Assembly: GCF_022682495.2 (NCBI RefSeq)
Contig: NC_071390.1
Span: 146,358,583-146,422,582 of the forward strand
Direction: 5' to 3'
Length of the DNA stretch: 64,000 nt
DNA from: Desmodus rotundus
Lineage: Eukaryota; Chordata; Mammalia; Chiroptera; Phyllostomidae
Under the pieces are notes generated by a model. It ran no database searches. It had not been told where the DNA came from and saw only the letters and a program-made list of their open reading frames with translations. The translations under genes and the position numbers were made by a program. Position 1 is the stretch's first letter; the number at the start of each line of letters is the position of its first letter. Shown piece by piece: positions 11,470-21,084 of the stretch.

Positions 11470-12733
11470 TATTATATTTTTACTTTAAAAATATGTTTAT
11501 TGATTATGCTATTACAGTTGTCCCATTTCCCCCTTTCACTCCAGTCCATCCTGCCCACCCCCTCCCTCCCACTTTCCTCCCTTATAGTTCATGTCCGTGG
11601 TTCATACATACAAGTTCTTTGGCTTCTACATTTCCCATACTATTCTTACCCTCCCCTGCCTATTTTCCTCCTACCATTTATGCTACTTATTCTCTGTACC
11701 TTTCCCTCTTCTCTTCCACTCCCACTCCCCTGTTGATAACCCTCCATGTGATCTCCATTTCTGTGGTTCTGTTGCTGTTCTAGTTGTTTGCTTAGTGTGG
11801 TTTTGTTTTGGTTTTAGGTGTGGTTGTTAATAACTGTGAATTTGCCGTCATATTTACTGTTCATATTTTTCATCTTCTTTTTCTCAGATAAATCCGTTTA
11901 ACATTTCATATACTAAGGGCTTGGTGATGATGAACTCCTTTATCTTGACCTTATCTGAGAAACACTTTATCTGCCCTTGCATTCTAAATGATAGCTTTGC
12001 TGGATACACTAATCTTGGATATAGGTCCTTGCCTTTCATGACTTGGAATACTTCTTGCCATCCCTTCTTGCCTGTAAGGCCTTTTTTAACGAATCAGCTG
12101 ACAGTCTTATGGGAACTCCTTTGTAGGCAACTGTTTTCTTTTCTCTTGCTGATGCTAAGATTGTCTCCTTCTGTTTAATCTTGGGTAATGTAATTATGAT
12201 GTGCCTTGGTGTGTTCTTCTTTGGGTCCAGCTTCTCTGGGACTCTCTGAGCCTCCTGGACTTCTGGGAAGTCTATTTCCTTTGCCAGATTAGGGAAGATC
12301 TCCTTTATATTGTTCAAATAAGTTTTCAGTTTTTTGTTGTTCCTCTTCTCCTTTTGGTAGCCCTATAATTCAGATGTTGGAACGTTTCAAGATGTCCTGG
12401 AGGTTCCTAAGCCTCTCCTCATTGTTTTGAATACTTGTTTCTTCATTCTTTTCTGGTTGGATGTTTCTTTCTTCCTTCTGGTCCACACCGTTGATTTGAG
12501 TCCCAGTTTCCTTCCCATCACTATTGGTTCCCTGTACATTTTCCTTTGTCTCTCTTAGCATAGCCCTCATTTTTCATCTAGTTTTTGACCAAATTCAACC
12601 AATTCTGTGAGCTTCCTAATTACCAGTGTTTTGAACTGTGCACAGGTTGGCTATCTTTTCATTGCTTAGTTCTATTTTTTCTGTAGCTTTTATCTTTTCT
12701 TTCATTTGGTCCATTTTTTTTTTTGTCTTGGTG
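11470..12733 (-). mobile_element. Half-L1 (3'UTR and ORF1) in unit 4
   Basis: A close copy of the element at 6446-7709, at the same host position. The minus-strand ORF1 pieces include KEIDFPEVQEAQRVPEKLDP and RLSADSLKKALQARRDGKKY. A frameshift near 12320 splits it. Confidence 0.85.
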
Positions 12734-13484
12734 CTTTGTAATGTATTTTGCTATCAGGTATGGTGATCCCAATTATTATGTTCTTCTTTTTCAAAATTGC
12801 TGTAGGCATTCGAGTCGTGGATGGTTCCTTGTAAATTGGGAAATGTTTGTTCTATATCCCTGAAATGTCATTGGTAGTGTAATAGGGAATGCGTTGAATC
12901 TGTAAATTGTTTTGTGTACTATGGACATTTTGATGATGTTAATTCTTCCAATCCATGAACATGGTATATGCTTCCAATATTTATGCCTTACTTGATTACT
13001 TTCTTCTGTGTTGTGTAGTTTTCTGATACAGGTATTTTCCCTCTTTGGTTAAGTTTATTCCTTGGTAGTTAATTTTTCTGGTTGCTGTTTTTATGGGGAT
13101 TTTTTTCTGATTTCCATTTTGCATATTATGTTGTAGGCTTACAAAAATGCCTTGGTTTCTGAATATTGCCTATGCCTGATGCTGTTTTCTCAAATTCACT
13201 TATTCTGTCGAGTATTTTTTTGGTGGTGTCAATGAGATTTTCCATGTACTTTCTGATCTCCATGTGAATAATGACTGTTTTACTTCCAGTACTTCCAGGA
13301 TGCTTTTTATTTCTTTTTCTTGTCTTTTCACTGTGGCTAAGACCTCCAGACTATGTTGAATAGAAGTGGTGACAGTGGACATCCTTGTGTTTGCCTTGAT
13401 CTTAGTGGGAAAGGTTTTAGGTTTTGCCCATTGCGTATGATGTTTGCTGTATGTCTTGGATGTGTTTTATGAACCTTCTTGCAT
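12734..13484 (-). mobile_element. L1 ORF2 fragment upstream of unit 5
   Basis: Nearly identical to 165-926, and part of the recent duplication. It ends at the common host junction. Confidence 0.85.
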
Positions 13485-14184
13485 GAGTAGGTCAAGAAAC
13501 TAAGATGGCTAAAGTAGAGGATACAAGAAACGTAAGCATAACAGTACTACAGTTCTGTGGGATAAGTTGCATATTTCTAACAACTATTATGCTATGTGTG
13601 TAAATCCAAGGTGATGAAGTCATAACAATTTCTCTGTTGATAAATGAATTATGTATTAAACTTACCTCTCCTCACCATTATGTACTTCCGAAATTATAGA
13701 ACATGCTGATGAACACCATAAACACTTGTTGCATAAGGTATAGATGATTTTGGTGTTTGCATGAAGGATATGCTGTTGCATTCTGTTTCACATTTATTCT
13801 GTCAGGGTTGGTCATGCCTCATTTCTCTGATTGAAGATCACTTTTCTCCCATCAGGCATTAGGAGGGTCACTTTGGTGTATGCACCCATTTCTCTTTTAG
13901 TTAGAATCTGTAGAAACATAATTATGGTCTTGACATGTCAACTGCATGTTTTGTGAAACCCATATTCCTGTTTGCTACTTGTGTATTTTTAGTGCGTTCT
14001 ATATTTTTGCTTCATTGGTCTTCTTATACACCTCCCCCCTGAAAAGAAGACATGAACAACTGACACCTAATGTAGTCATATCCAAAGCCAAGCACGAGGA
14101 TTGGGCTACATAGTAACTCTGCATGAATTTATAGTTGGTTTTCATGTTTTCATAAAATTGAGGATATGTCCCTTTGCTTTTTAG

Positions 14185-14213
14185 ATTCTCCTGAAAATTT
14201 TCCCTCCTTAAAG
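14185..14213 (+). CDS. ANKRD26: Cassette exon A, copy 5 (29 nt)
   Basis: Identical to copy 1, 12560 bases further on, as part of the recent large duplication. Splice sites and phase are the same as in copy 1. Confidence 0.7.
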
Positions 14214-14307
14214 GTAATATGCTTTATGTTTTAACATTTTGGTATTAAGAGCAGATTATTTGAAATGCATACTATTTATTAAACATTTTCTTTGTCAACT
14301 CGTTCAG

Positions 14308-14380
14308 GTTTCTGTTGAAGTGAAAGATCCTGTTCCTAAAAGTGCAGTAGGAATGAATTCTGTGGAAACATCCAGATCGG
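14308..14380 (+). CDS. ANKRD26: Cassette exon B, copy 5 (73 nt)
   Basis: Identical to copy 1 over all 73 nt, including the unusual TCGG end before the donor gtaaat. Nearby intron bases differ at a few places, for example soon after the exon, so this is a real second copy rather than a repeated read. Confidence 0.75.
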
Positions 14381-14752
14381 GTAAATTTTGTACTGCCAAT
14401 TTAATTGTGGAGAAAAATGCATGACTATATTTGACATACTCACAGACTTTTTATTTGTAATTTCTTTCTTTTGGACGTTTAATGGTAGGTTTTGACATAA
14501 GTAATGTAGATGCCATTGTTGGGATTCATGTTTGATATAACAGGAAAAGAAAACAAGATTTCTAAAATGTAAACATAAGTAATATGTTTTTTGTTTTGTT
14601 TGATACCATAAAGTTTCCGGTTTGGAATCCCTACACTTATTAGGGATTCCTAGTTGTTAATGTTCACTCTAAGATTTTGCTACTGTTTTAGAATGCTTTT
14701 GTGAATTTCGACATTTACCTATGGTAAAACTGAATTTGCCCACATATCGTGT

Positions 14753-15712
14753 TGTTTTGAAATGTGTTTTATTGATTATGGTGTTACAATTGTCCCAATT
14801 TTTTCCCCTTTGCTCCCCTCAACCAGTCTACCCATTCCCTTCAGCCATTGTCCCCTTAGTTGTAGTAGTGGGTCATGAATATAAGGTCTTTGGCTTCTTC
14901 ACTTCCTATTCTGTTCTTGACGTTCCCGTGTATATTCTATACATGCAAATTTGTAAATATTAAATCCTACAAATTTCTCCAGATGGTTCCCCTTCCTCCT
15001 CCCAAGTGATATCCCTGCAAATGATGTCCATAGCTTTAATTTTGTTTCTGTTTTGCTTGTTTGCTTAGTTTTTTTCTTCGATTCCACTGTTAATAGTTGT
15101 GAATTTATTGGCACTTTCATGTTCATAGTTTTGATCCTCTTTTTTTGTAAATAAGTCACTTTAGCATTTCACACAATACTGGCTTGGTGATGAGAAACTC
15201 TTTTATGTTTATCTTGTCTAAGAGGCACTTTATCTGCCCTTCAATTCCAAGTGATAGCTTTGCTGGGTAGAGTAATCTATGTTGCAAGTCTTTGCTTTCT
15301 ATCACTTTGAGTACTTCTTTCCAGTCCCCTCTGGCCTGCAAAGTTTCTTTGAGAAATCAGTTGACATTCTCATGGGACCTCCTTTGATGGTAACTCTCTG
15401 CTTTTCTCTTGCTGCTTTTAAGATTCTTCTGTATCATTAACCTTCAGAATTTGAATTATGATGTACCTTGGTGTGGTCTTCTTTGTGTCCATTTTGATTG
15501 GGTCTGTGTGTGCTTCTGGCACTTGTAAGTCTATTTCTTATGCCAAATTTGGGGTGTTTTCTTTCATTATTTTTCAGAGAAGTGTTCAATTCCTCCCTTT
15601 CTTTCTTCTTCTGGAGCCCTATGATTTGGGTGTTGGTAGATCTGAGGCTTTGCCAGAGGCCCCTTAGCCCATCTATGTTGTTTTGGATTTCATTTCTTTC
15701 TTCTTATAGATT
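14753..15712 (-). mobile_element. Half-L1 (3'UTR and ORF1), duplicate of 2193-3130
   Basis: Nearly identical to the element at 2193-3130, with the same stops and frameshifts. This supports copying after decay. Confidence 0.8.

Positions 15713-15713
<1 letters not shown>

Positions 15714-15743
<30 letters not shown>
15714..15743. repeat. (GC)n(CA)n microsatellite, duplicate
   Basis: Counterpart of 3154-3187, shorter by two CA units. Confidence 0.9.
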
Positions 15744-15744
<1 letters not shown>

Positions 15745-15745
15745 T

Positions 15746-16767
15746 CAATGTATGTTTATTTATTTTACTGGTGATCGTCTACAGGTTTCTCCATTTCCCA
15801 ACTCTACTTTCCCCGCCCTACCCACACCCACCTCCCACCCTTAACCTTCTCCCCCTGTGGCTTTGTCCATGGGCCCTCTATATGTGCTCTTTTTTGACCC
15901 TTTCCTTTCTTTCTCATGTTATTTTTCTCTTCCCTCCCCTCTGGTTATGGTCAGTTTGTTCTTAATTTCAGGGACTCTGGTTATATTTTGCTTGCTTGTT
16001 TGTTCTGTTATTTAGGTTCCACTTATAGGTGAGATCATATGGTATTTTTCTTCCACAACCTGGCTTGCTTCACTTAGGATACTTCTGTCTGCTTCCATCC
16101 ATGTTGTCATGAAGGGTAGCTACTCCTTCTTACTTTCTGCTGGGATATATTTTTATTGTGTAAATGTACCACACTTTATTGTCCCACTCAAGTACTGATG
16201 GACACCTAGCACTGTGTCCAGCACTTGGCTATTGTAAATTGTCTTGCTATGAACACTGGGGTGCACAGGTTCTTTTGATTTAGTGTTTCTGGATTCTTAG
16301 GGTATAATCCCAGCTGTGGAACTGCTGTGCTATCCTTTTTAAGTTTCTTGAGTACATTCCATACTGTTTTCCACAGTGGCTGCACCAGTCTGCACTTCCA
16401 CCAACAGTGCACCAGGGGTCCGTTTTCTCCACAACCTATCCAGCACTTAGTCTTTGCTGATTTGTTTATGATGGCCACACTGACCAGTGTGAAGTGGAAT
16501 CTTCTAGTTTTAATTTGCATCTCTCTGATGGCTCGTTATGCTGACCATCCTATCATGTGTGTCTGGGCCCTATGGGTGTCATCCTTGGAGAAGTGTCTGT
16601 TGAAGTCCTTTGCCCATGTTTTAATTGGATTTTTTGTCTTCCTGTTGTGGAGTTCTTTATATATTTTGGAGATCAAACCCTTTTGCGAGGAGTCTTTGGC
16701 AAATATATTTTCCCATTCAGGTGGTCCCTTTTGCATTTTGTTAATGTTTTCTTTATCCATGAAGAAG
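15746..16767 (-). mobile_element. L1 3'UTR and ORF2 3' portion
   Basis: Counterpart of 3190-4210. Near-identity holds to about 16310 and then drops. The sequence continues as normal L1 ORF2 until the half-L1 insertion at 16768 and resumes at 18652. Confidence 0.85.
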
Positions 16768-17193
16768 GGTTTTTTGGGTTTTTTTTTTTTTTTGGTACTG
16801 GGTGTTAGTGTACTTTTTTTTTAAATTTAAATATATTTATTGATTATGTTATTACAGTTGTCCCATTTCCCCCCCCACTCCACTCCATCCTGCCCACCCC
16901 CCTCCCTCCCACATTCCCCCCCCATAATTCATGTCCTTGGGTCATACTTATAAGTTCTTTGGCATCTACATTTCCTACACTATTTTTACCCTCCCCCTGT
17001 CTATTTTCCATCTATCATTTATGCTACTTATTCTCTGTACCTTTACCCCCCTCTCCCCCTCCCACTCCCTTAATGACAACCCTCATGTTCTAGTTGTTTG
17101 CCTAGTTTGCTCTTGTTTTTGTTTTATGTGTGGCCATTAATAACTGTGAGTTTGTTGTCATTTTTACTGTTCCTATTTTTGATCTTCTTTTTC

Positions 17194-17920
17194 TTAGGTA
17201 ACTCCCTTTAACATTTCATATAATAATGGCTTGGTGATGATGAGCTTCTTTAACTTGACCTTATCTGAGAAGCACTTTATCTTCCCTTCCATTCTAAATG
17301 ATAGCTTTGCTGCATACAGTAATCTTGGATGTAGGTCCTTTCGTTTAATCTTGGGTAATGTAATTATGATGTGCCTTGGTGTGTTCCTCCTTGGGTCCAG
17401 CTTCTTTGGGACTCTCTGAGCTTCCTGGACTTCCCGGAAGTCTATTTCCTTTGCCAGATTAGGGAAGTTCTCCATTATTTGTCAAATAAGTTTTCAATTT
17501 TTTGTTCTTCCTCTTCTCCTTCTGGTACCCCTAGAATTCGGATGTTGGAACGTTTCAAGGTGTCCTGGAGGTTCCTAAGCCTCTCCTCATTTTTTTGAAT
17601 TCTTGTTTCTTCATTCTTTTCTGGTTGGATGTTTGTTTCTTCCTTCTGGTCCTCACCATTGATTTGAGTCCCAGTTTCCTTCTCATCACTATTGGTTCCC
17701 TGCACATTTTCCTTGTTTCTCTTAGCATAGGCTTCATTTTTTCATCTGTTTTTCGAACAGATTCAACCAAGTCTGTGAGCATATTGATAACCAGTGCTTT
17801 GAACTGTGCATCCGATAGGTTGACTATCCCTCCCTTGCTTAGTTGTATTTTTTCTGGAGCTTTGAAGTGTTCTGTCATTTGAGCCATTTTTTTTTTTTTT
17901 GTCTGTCTGTCTTGGCGCAT
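17194..17920 (-). pseudogene. Half-L1 ORF1, deleted and frameshifted
   Basis: The N-terminal part includes MTEHFKAPEKIQLSKGG, LSDAQFKALVINMLTDLVES and KNEERLRNLQDTLKRSNIR. After a frameshift come NFPNLAKEIDFREVQEAQ, NTPRHIIITLPKIK and RLLYAAKLSFRMEGK. ITLPKIK is joined almost directly to the RLLY-AKLSFRMEGK end, so about 47 codons of the RNA-binding domain are missing. ORF1p is the nucleic-acid-binding chaperone of L1. Confidence 0.8.
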
Positions 17921-17924
17921 CTGT

Positions 17925-17975
17925 TACTTTAAGGGGCGGAGCCTTAGGTGTTCACCGGGGCGGGGTAATGCTGGT
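17925..17975 (-). promoter_or_regulatory. GC boxes in half-L1 5'UTR
   Basis: Two GC-box-like strings, ggggcgga and ggggcggggt, occur just upstream of ORF1. The element at 26673 has lost or altered both (ggggtgga, ggggtggggt) by C-to-T changes that look like CpG decay. Confidence 0.4.
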
Positions 17976-18623
17976 GGCTGCGCTGTGACGCTGTAGGTGT
18001 TGGAGGGGCCGAGTGGGAGCAATGGCGCCTGCCTCACTGTCCTCCGGATTTCAATCTTTCACTCTGATACCCACAATCAAACTGGGCCACTCTGGTGCTG
18101 GTTCCCGAGTAAGTGGGCCTGTGCACACACTAGGCCCCTGTGGGTCTCTCCAACAACCTCCTGTGAGGCTGGGAGTCTCTCCTGCTGCCGCCCCAACCCC
18201 CAGGGGCACTTTCAATCAGAGGTTTGAGGCTTTATTTCCCTGAGCTGGAGCCCTGGGTTGCATGGTCTGCTTTGCTGCCCGCTGTTCATCAGGTTTATCT
18301 GTGGGCGAATGTGGTGCCGCAGGGTGCTACCTGCCACTCTGCCTGCCCCACTCTCCGCCACTCTGAGTCCGGCCCTCTGGGTTTAACTGTGCAAATGTGG
18401 AGCCGCAGGTTCTGCTAGTGCTCGGACTGCCTGCGCCATTTGTCCCACACTCCGCCAGTCTCAGTCCTGCCACAGCCACGGGAGCCCTCTCCACCCTGGT
18501 GCCCGTCTCTGCCCCTCCTACCAGTCTGGATGTGTTTATTTTCTATTTCTTTGGTGTCAGTCCCCCTTGCTGTTCGATTCTCTGTCAGTTCTGGTTGTGC
18601 GAGGAAGCGCAGTGTGTCTACCT

Positions 18624-18641
18624 ACGCCGCCATCTTGGTTC
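18624..18641 (-). promoter_or_regulatory. YY1-like site at half-L1 5' end
   Basis: The minus strand reads GAACCAAGATGGCGGC, which fits the YY1 core (AAGATGGC) that sits at the start of human L1 and positions initiation. Similar cores lie at the 5' ends near 28500, 35655, 39715 and 62625. The one at 23783 is diverged. Confidence 0.6.
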
Positions 18642-18651
18642 CATGAAGAAG

Positions 18652-19815
18652 CTTTTAATTGTGATTAAGTCCCATTTGTCTACTCTCTCCTGTATGTCCC
18701 TTGTTCTAGGGGACATATCGGTGATAATATTGCTGCAAGGGTATATCTGAGAGTTTCCTGCCTGTCCTTTCCTCTAGGACTTTTGTGGTATCATGACTTA
18801 TGTTTGAGTCTTTTATCCAGCTTGAATTTATTTTTGTGTATGCCGTAATTTGGTCAATTTTCATTTTTGCATGTAGGTGTCCAGCTCTCCCAACACCCTT
18901 TGTTGAAGAGGCTATTTTTGCTGTATTTTATGCCGCTGCCCCCTTTGTTAAATAATAATTGACTGTAGAGACTTGGATTTATTTCTCTGCTCTCTACTCT
19001 GTTCCATTGCTCCATGTGTCTGTCCTTATGCCAGTACCAGGACCTTTTGATTACAGTTGCCTTGTAATACAGTTTGATATCAGGTATTGTGATCCCTCCA
19101 ACTTAGTTCTTCTTTCTCAAATCTGCCAAAGCTTTTCAGGGTGGTTTATGGTTCCATATAAATTTTTGAAGTGTTTCTTGTATGCCTGTGAAATATGCCA
19201 TTGGTATTTTAATAGGTATTTCATTGAATCTATGAATTGCTTTGGGTAGTATGGACATTTGGATTATGTTAATTCTTCCTATCCATGAACATGGTATATG
19301 TTTCCATTTGTTTGTGTCTTCCTTCATTTCTTTCTGCAGTGTTGTGTAGTTTTCTGAGTAGAGGTGTTTTATGTTCTTGGTGAAATTTATTCCTAGGTAT
19401 TTTATTTTCATTGTTGCTGTAACAAATATGATTTTTTTCCTGATTTCTGTTTCTGGTATTTTATTGTTGTTATACAATAATGTCTTCAATTTCTGAATAT
19501 TGTCGTTGTAGCCCAATGTTTCGCCAATTTCATTTATTATGTTGAGCAGTTTTGGGGGGGAGTCTTTAGGATTTTCCCTGTATATTATGATGTCTCTGCA
19601 AATAATGACTGTTTTACTTCCAGCTTTCCAATTTGGGTGCCTTTTATTTATTTCTTTTCTGTGATCACTGTGTATAGGACTTCCAATACTATGTTGAATA
19701 GAAATGGTGAAAGAAGTAATCCTTGTCTTGTTTTTGATCTTTGTGGGAAAGGTTTTAGTTTTTGCCCTTTGAGTATGTTGGTGGCTGTAGGTCTTAGATG
19801 TGTTTCATGAACCTT
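18652..19815 (-). mobile_element. L1 ORF2 fragment (continuation of 15746-16767)
   Basis: ORF2 read backward. The minus-strand product includes [15 protein letters not shown] and [20 protein letters not shown]. It ends at the host junction near 19815, before candidate exon Z. Confidence 0.85.
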
Positions 19816-19828
19816 GTTGCATGAGTAG

Positions 19829-19894
19829 ATCAAGAAACTAAGATGGCTAAAGTAGAAGATACAAGAAATGTAAGCATAGAAGTAGCCAATGGTG
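19829..19894 (+). CDS. Candidate exon Z, best copy (unit 6), 66 nt
   Basis: The open stretch includes [13 protein letters not shown] followed by VSIEVANG, bounded by a weak AG (gagtag) and a GT at 19895. It is symmetric phase 1 to 1, so it could join B to A in frame. Other copies are at 5369-5434 and 8488-8553 (open), about 932 (donor region altered, likely dead) and about 13491. The acceptor has no good pyrimidine tract because old L1 ORF2 sequence stops only a few bases upstream. This may be a former exon damaged by that insertion. Confidence 0.35.
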
Positions 19895-20039
19895 GTATGG
19901 GATAAGTGGAATATTTGTAATATGTATTATTCTATGCGTGTATATCCAAGCTGACGAAGTCATAACACTTTGTCTGTTGATGAATGAATTATGTATTCAA
20001 CTGACCTCTCCTCACAGTTTTGTACTTCCCAAGTTACAG

Positions 20040-20077
20040 AACACATTCATGAACATGATAAATATTTGTCACCTGAG
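20040..20077 (+). CDS. Candidate exon Y, unit 6 copy, 38 nt
   Basis: It follows acceptor gttacag and precedes GT. With a G from upstream it reads EHIHEHDKYLSPE. Other copies are 1141-1178 and 13700-13737 (EHADEHHKHLLHK), and 5580-5617 and 8699-8736 (EHIEEHDKYLSPE). All five are open and protein-like. It would fit after exon Z (phase 1) but ends in phase 0, which does not match exon A. An unseen linking exon would be needed, or Y is a relic. Confidence 0.3.
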
Positions 20078-20517
20078 GTAGAAATGATTCTGATGGTTGA
20101 ATGAAGGATATGCCGTTTCATTCTGTTTCCCATTTATTCTGTCCAGGTCATGACTTGTTTCTCTGATTGAAGATCACTTTTCTCCCACCAGGCCTTAAGG
20201 TCATTTTGGTATATGCACATATTTCTCTTTTAGTTAGAATCTTTAGAGATATAATTATACTCTTGACATGTCAACTACATGTTTTGTTAAACCTATATTC
20301 TTGTTAGATCCTACAGTATTTGTAGTGTATTCTATATTTCTGTTTAGTTGGTCTTCTTATCCACCCACCCCCTTAAAAGAATAAATGAAATTCTAACACC
20401 TAATGTAGTCACATCCAAAGCCAATCATGAGCATTCGTCTCCATACTAATTCTGCATGAATGTATAGTTGGCTTTCATATTTTCATATAATTGAGGATAA
20501 TTCCTTTTGCTTTTTAG

Positions 20518-20546
20518 ATTCTCCTGAGGCATATTCTTTATTACAG
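20518..20546 (+). CDS. ANKRD26: Cassette exon A, copy 6 (29 nt)
   Basis: Acceptor ctttttag, donor gtaata, phase 1 to 0. It reads DSPEAYSLLQ with a G from upstream. This is the last cassette copy before exon C. Confidence 0.7.
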
Positions 20547-20639
20547 GTAATAACTTTTATGTGTTTATATTTTGTTATTAGAACAGATTATATGAAATGT
20601 GTATTATTTATTAATCATTTTGTTACAAAACTCATTTAG

Positions 20640-20712
20640 CCTGCCTTTGAAGTGAAGGATCCTGTTCCTAAAAAATCAGTCAGAAGGAATTCTGTACAAA
20701 TATCCAGATCAG
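20640..20712 (+). CDS. ANKRD26: Cassette exon B, copy 6 (73 nt)
   Basis: Acceptor catttag, donor gtaagt (the best donor of the six B copies), phase 0 to 1. It reads PAFEVKDPVPKKSVR then RNSVQISRS. It looks closest to a consensus of the array. The final G joins with the first two bases of exon C to make an Ala codon. Confidence 0.75.
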
Positions 20713-21084
20713 GTAAGTTTTATACTAGAAATTTAACTCTGGAAAGGAATAAATGAATATATTTGACATGCTCATAGTGTTCCTATTCCTAATTTCTTTC
20801 TTTTGGAAGTTTAATGGTAGGTTTTGACATAGGTAATGTAGATGGCATTGTTGGGATTCATGTTTGATATTTACAAGAAAAATACCAAGATATCTAAATG
20901 TAAACTTTACATAAGATGTTTTTACTTTTGTTTTGATAACATGAGGTTCTCTACGGGCAAGTTTTTTAGAATGCCTTCACTTATTAGGGATTCCTAGAGC
21001 TTTATTTTTAGACTGTGATTTTTCTACTGTTTTAAAATGCTTCTTTGATTTTACCTAGGGTAAAACTGAAGTTGCCAACATGTC

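Larger units (their letters stand above)
12565..16310. repeat. Recent large duplication, copy 2
   Basis: Partner of 1-3760. It includes unit 5 with identical A and B exons and the same decayed L1 pieces. Confidence 0.88.
16768..18641 (-). mobile_element. Full-length half-L1 insertion (5'UTR, ORF1, 3'UTR, no ORF2)
   Basis: The insertion interrupts L1 ORF2 and is flanked by catgaagaag at 16758-16767 and 18642-18651. Reading on the minus strand there is a GC-rich 5'UTR (18641 to about 17930), ORF1 (17920 to about 17190), a 3'UTR ending in ttattgattatgttattacag, and an A-rich tail (16768-16830). ORF1 carries the same internal deletion as the element at 26673. It also has a frameshift near 17475, so it encodes no intact protein. 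Confidence 0.85.

Noticed and set aside
15498..15965. Plus-strand open frame of 155 codons with HTHTHT repeat
   Set aside because: It reads through antisense L1 ORF1, a CA microsatellite and an L1 3'UTR. The copy at 2938 is broken differently because the CA length changed, which is not how a gene behaves.
1..21000. CRISPR-like or satellite array
   Set aside because: The repeats are kilobase-sized, unequal in spacing and contain exons and L1s. There are no short direct repeats with regular spacers.
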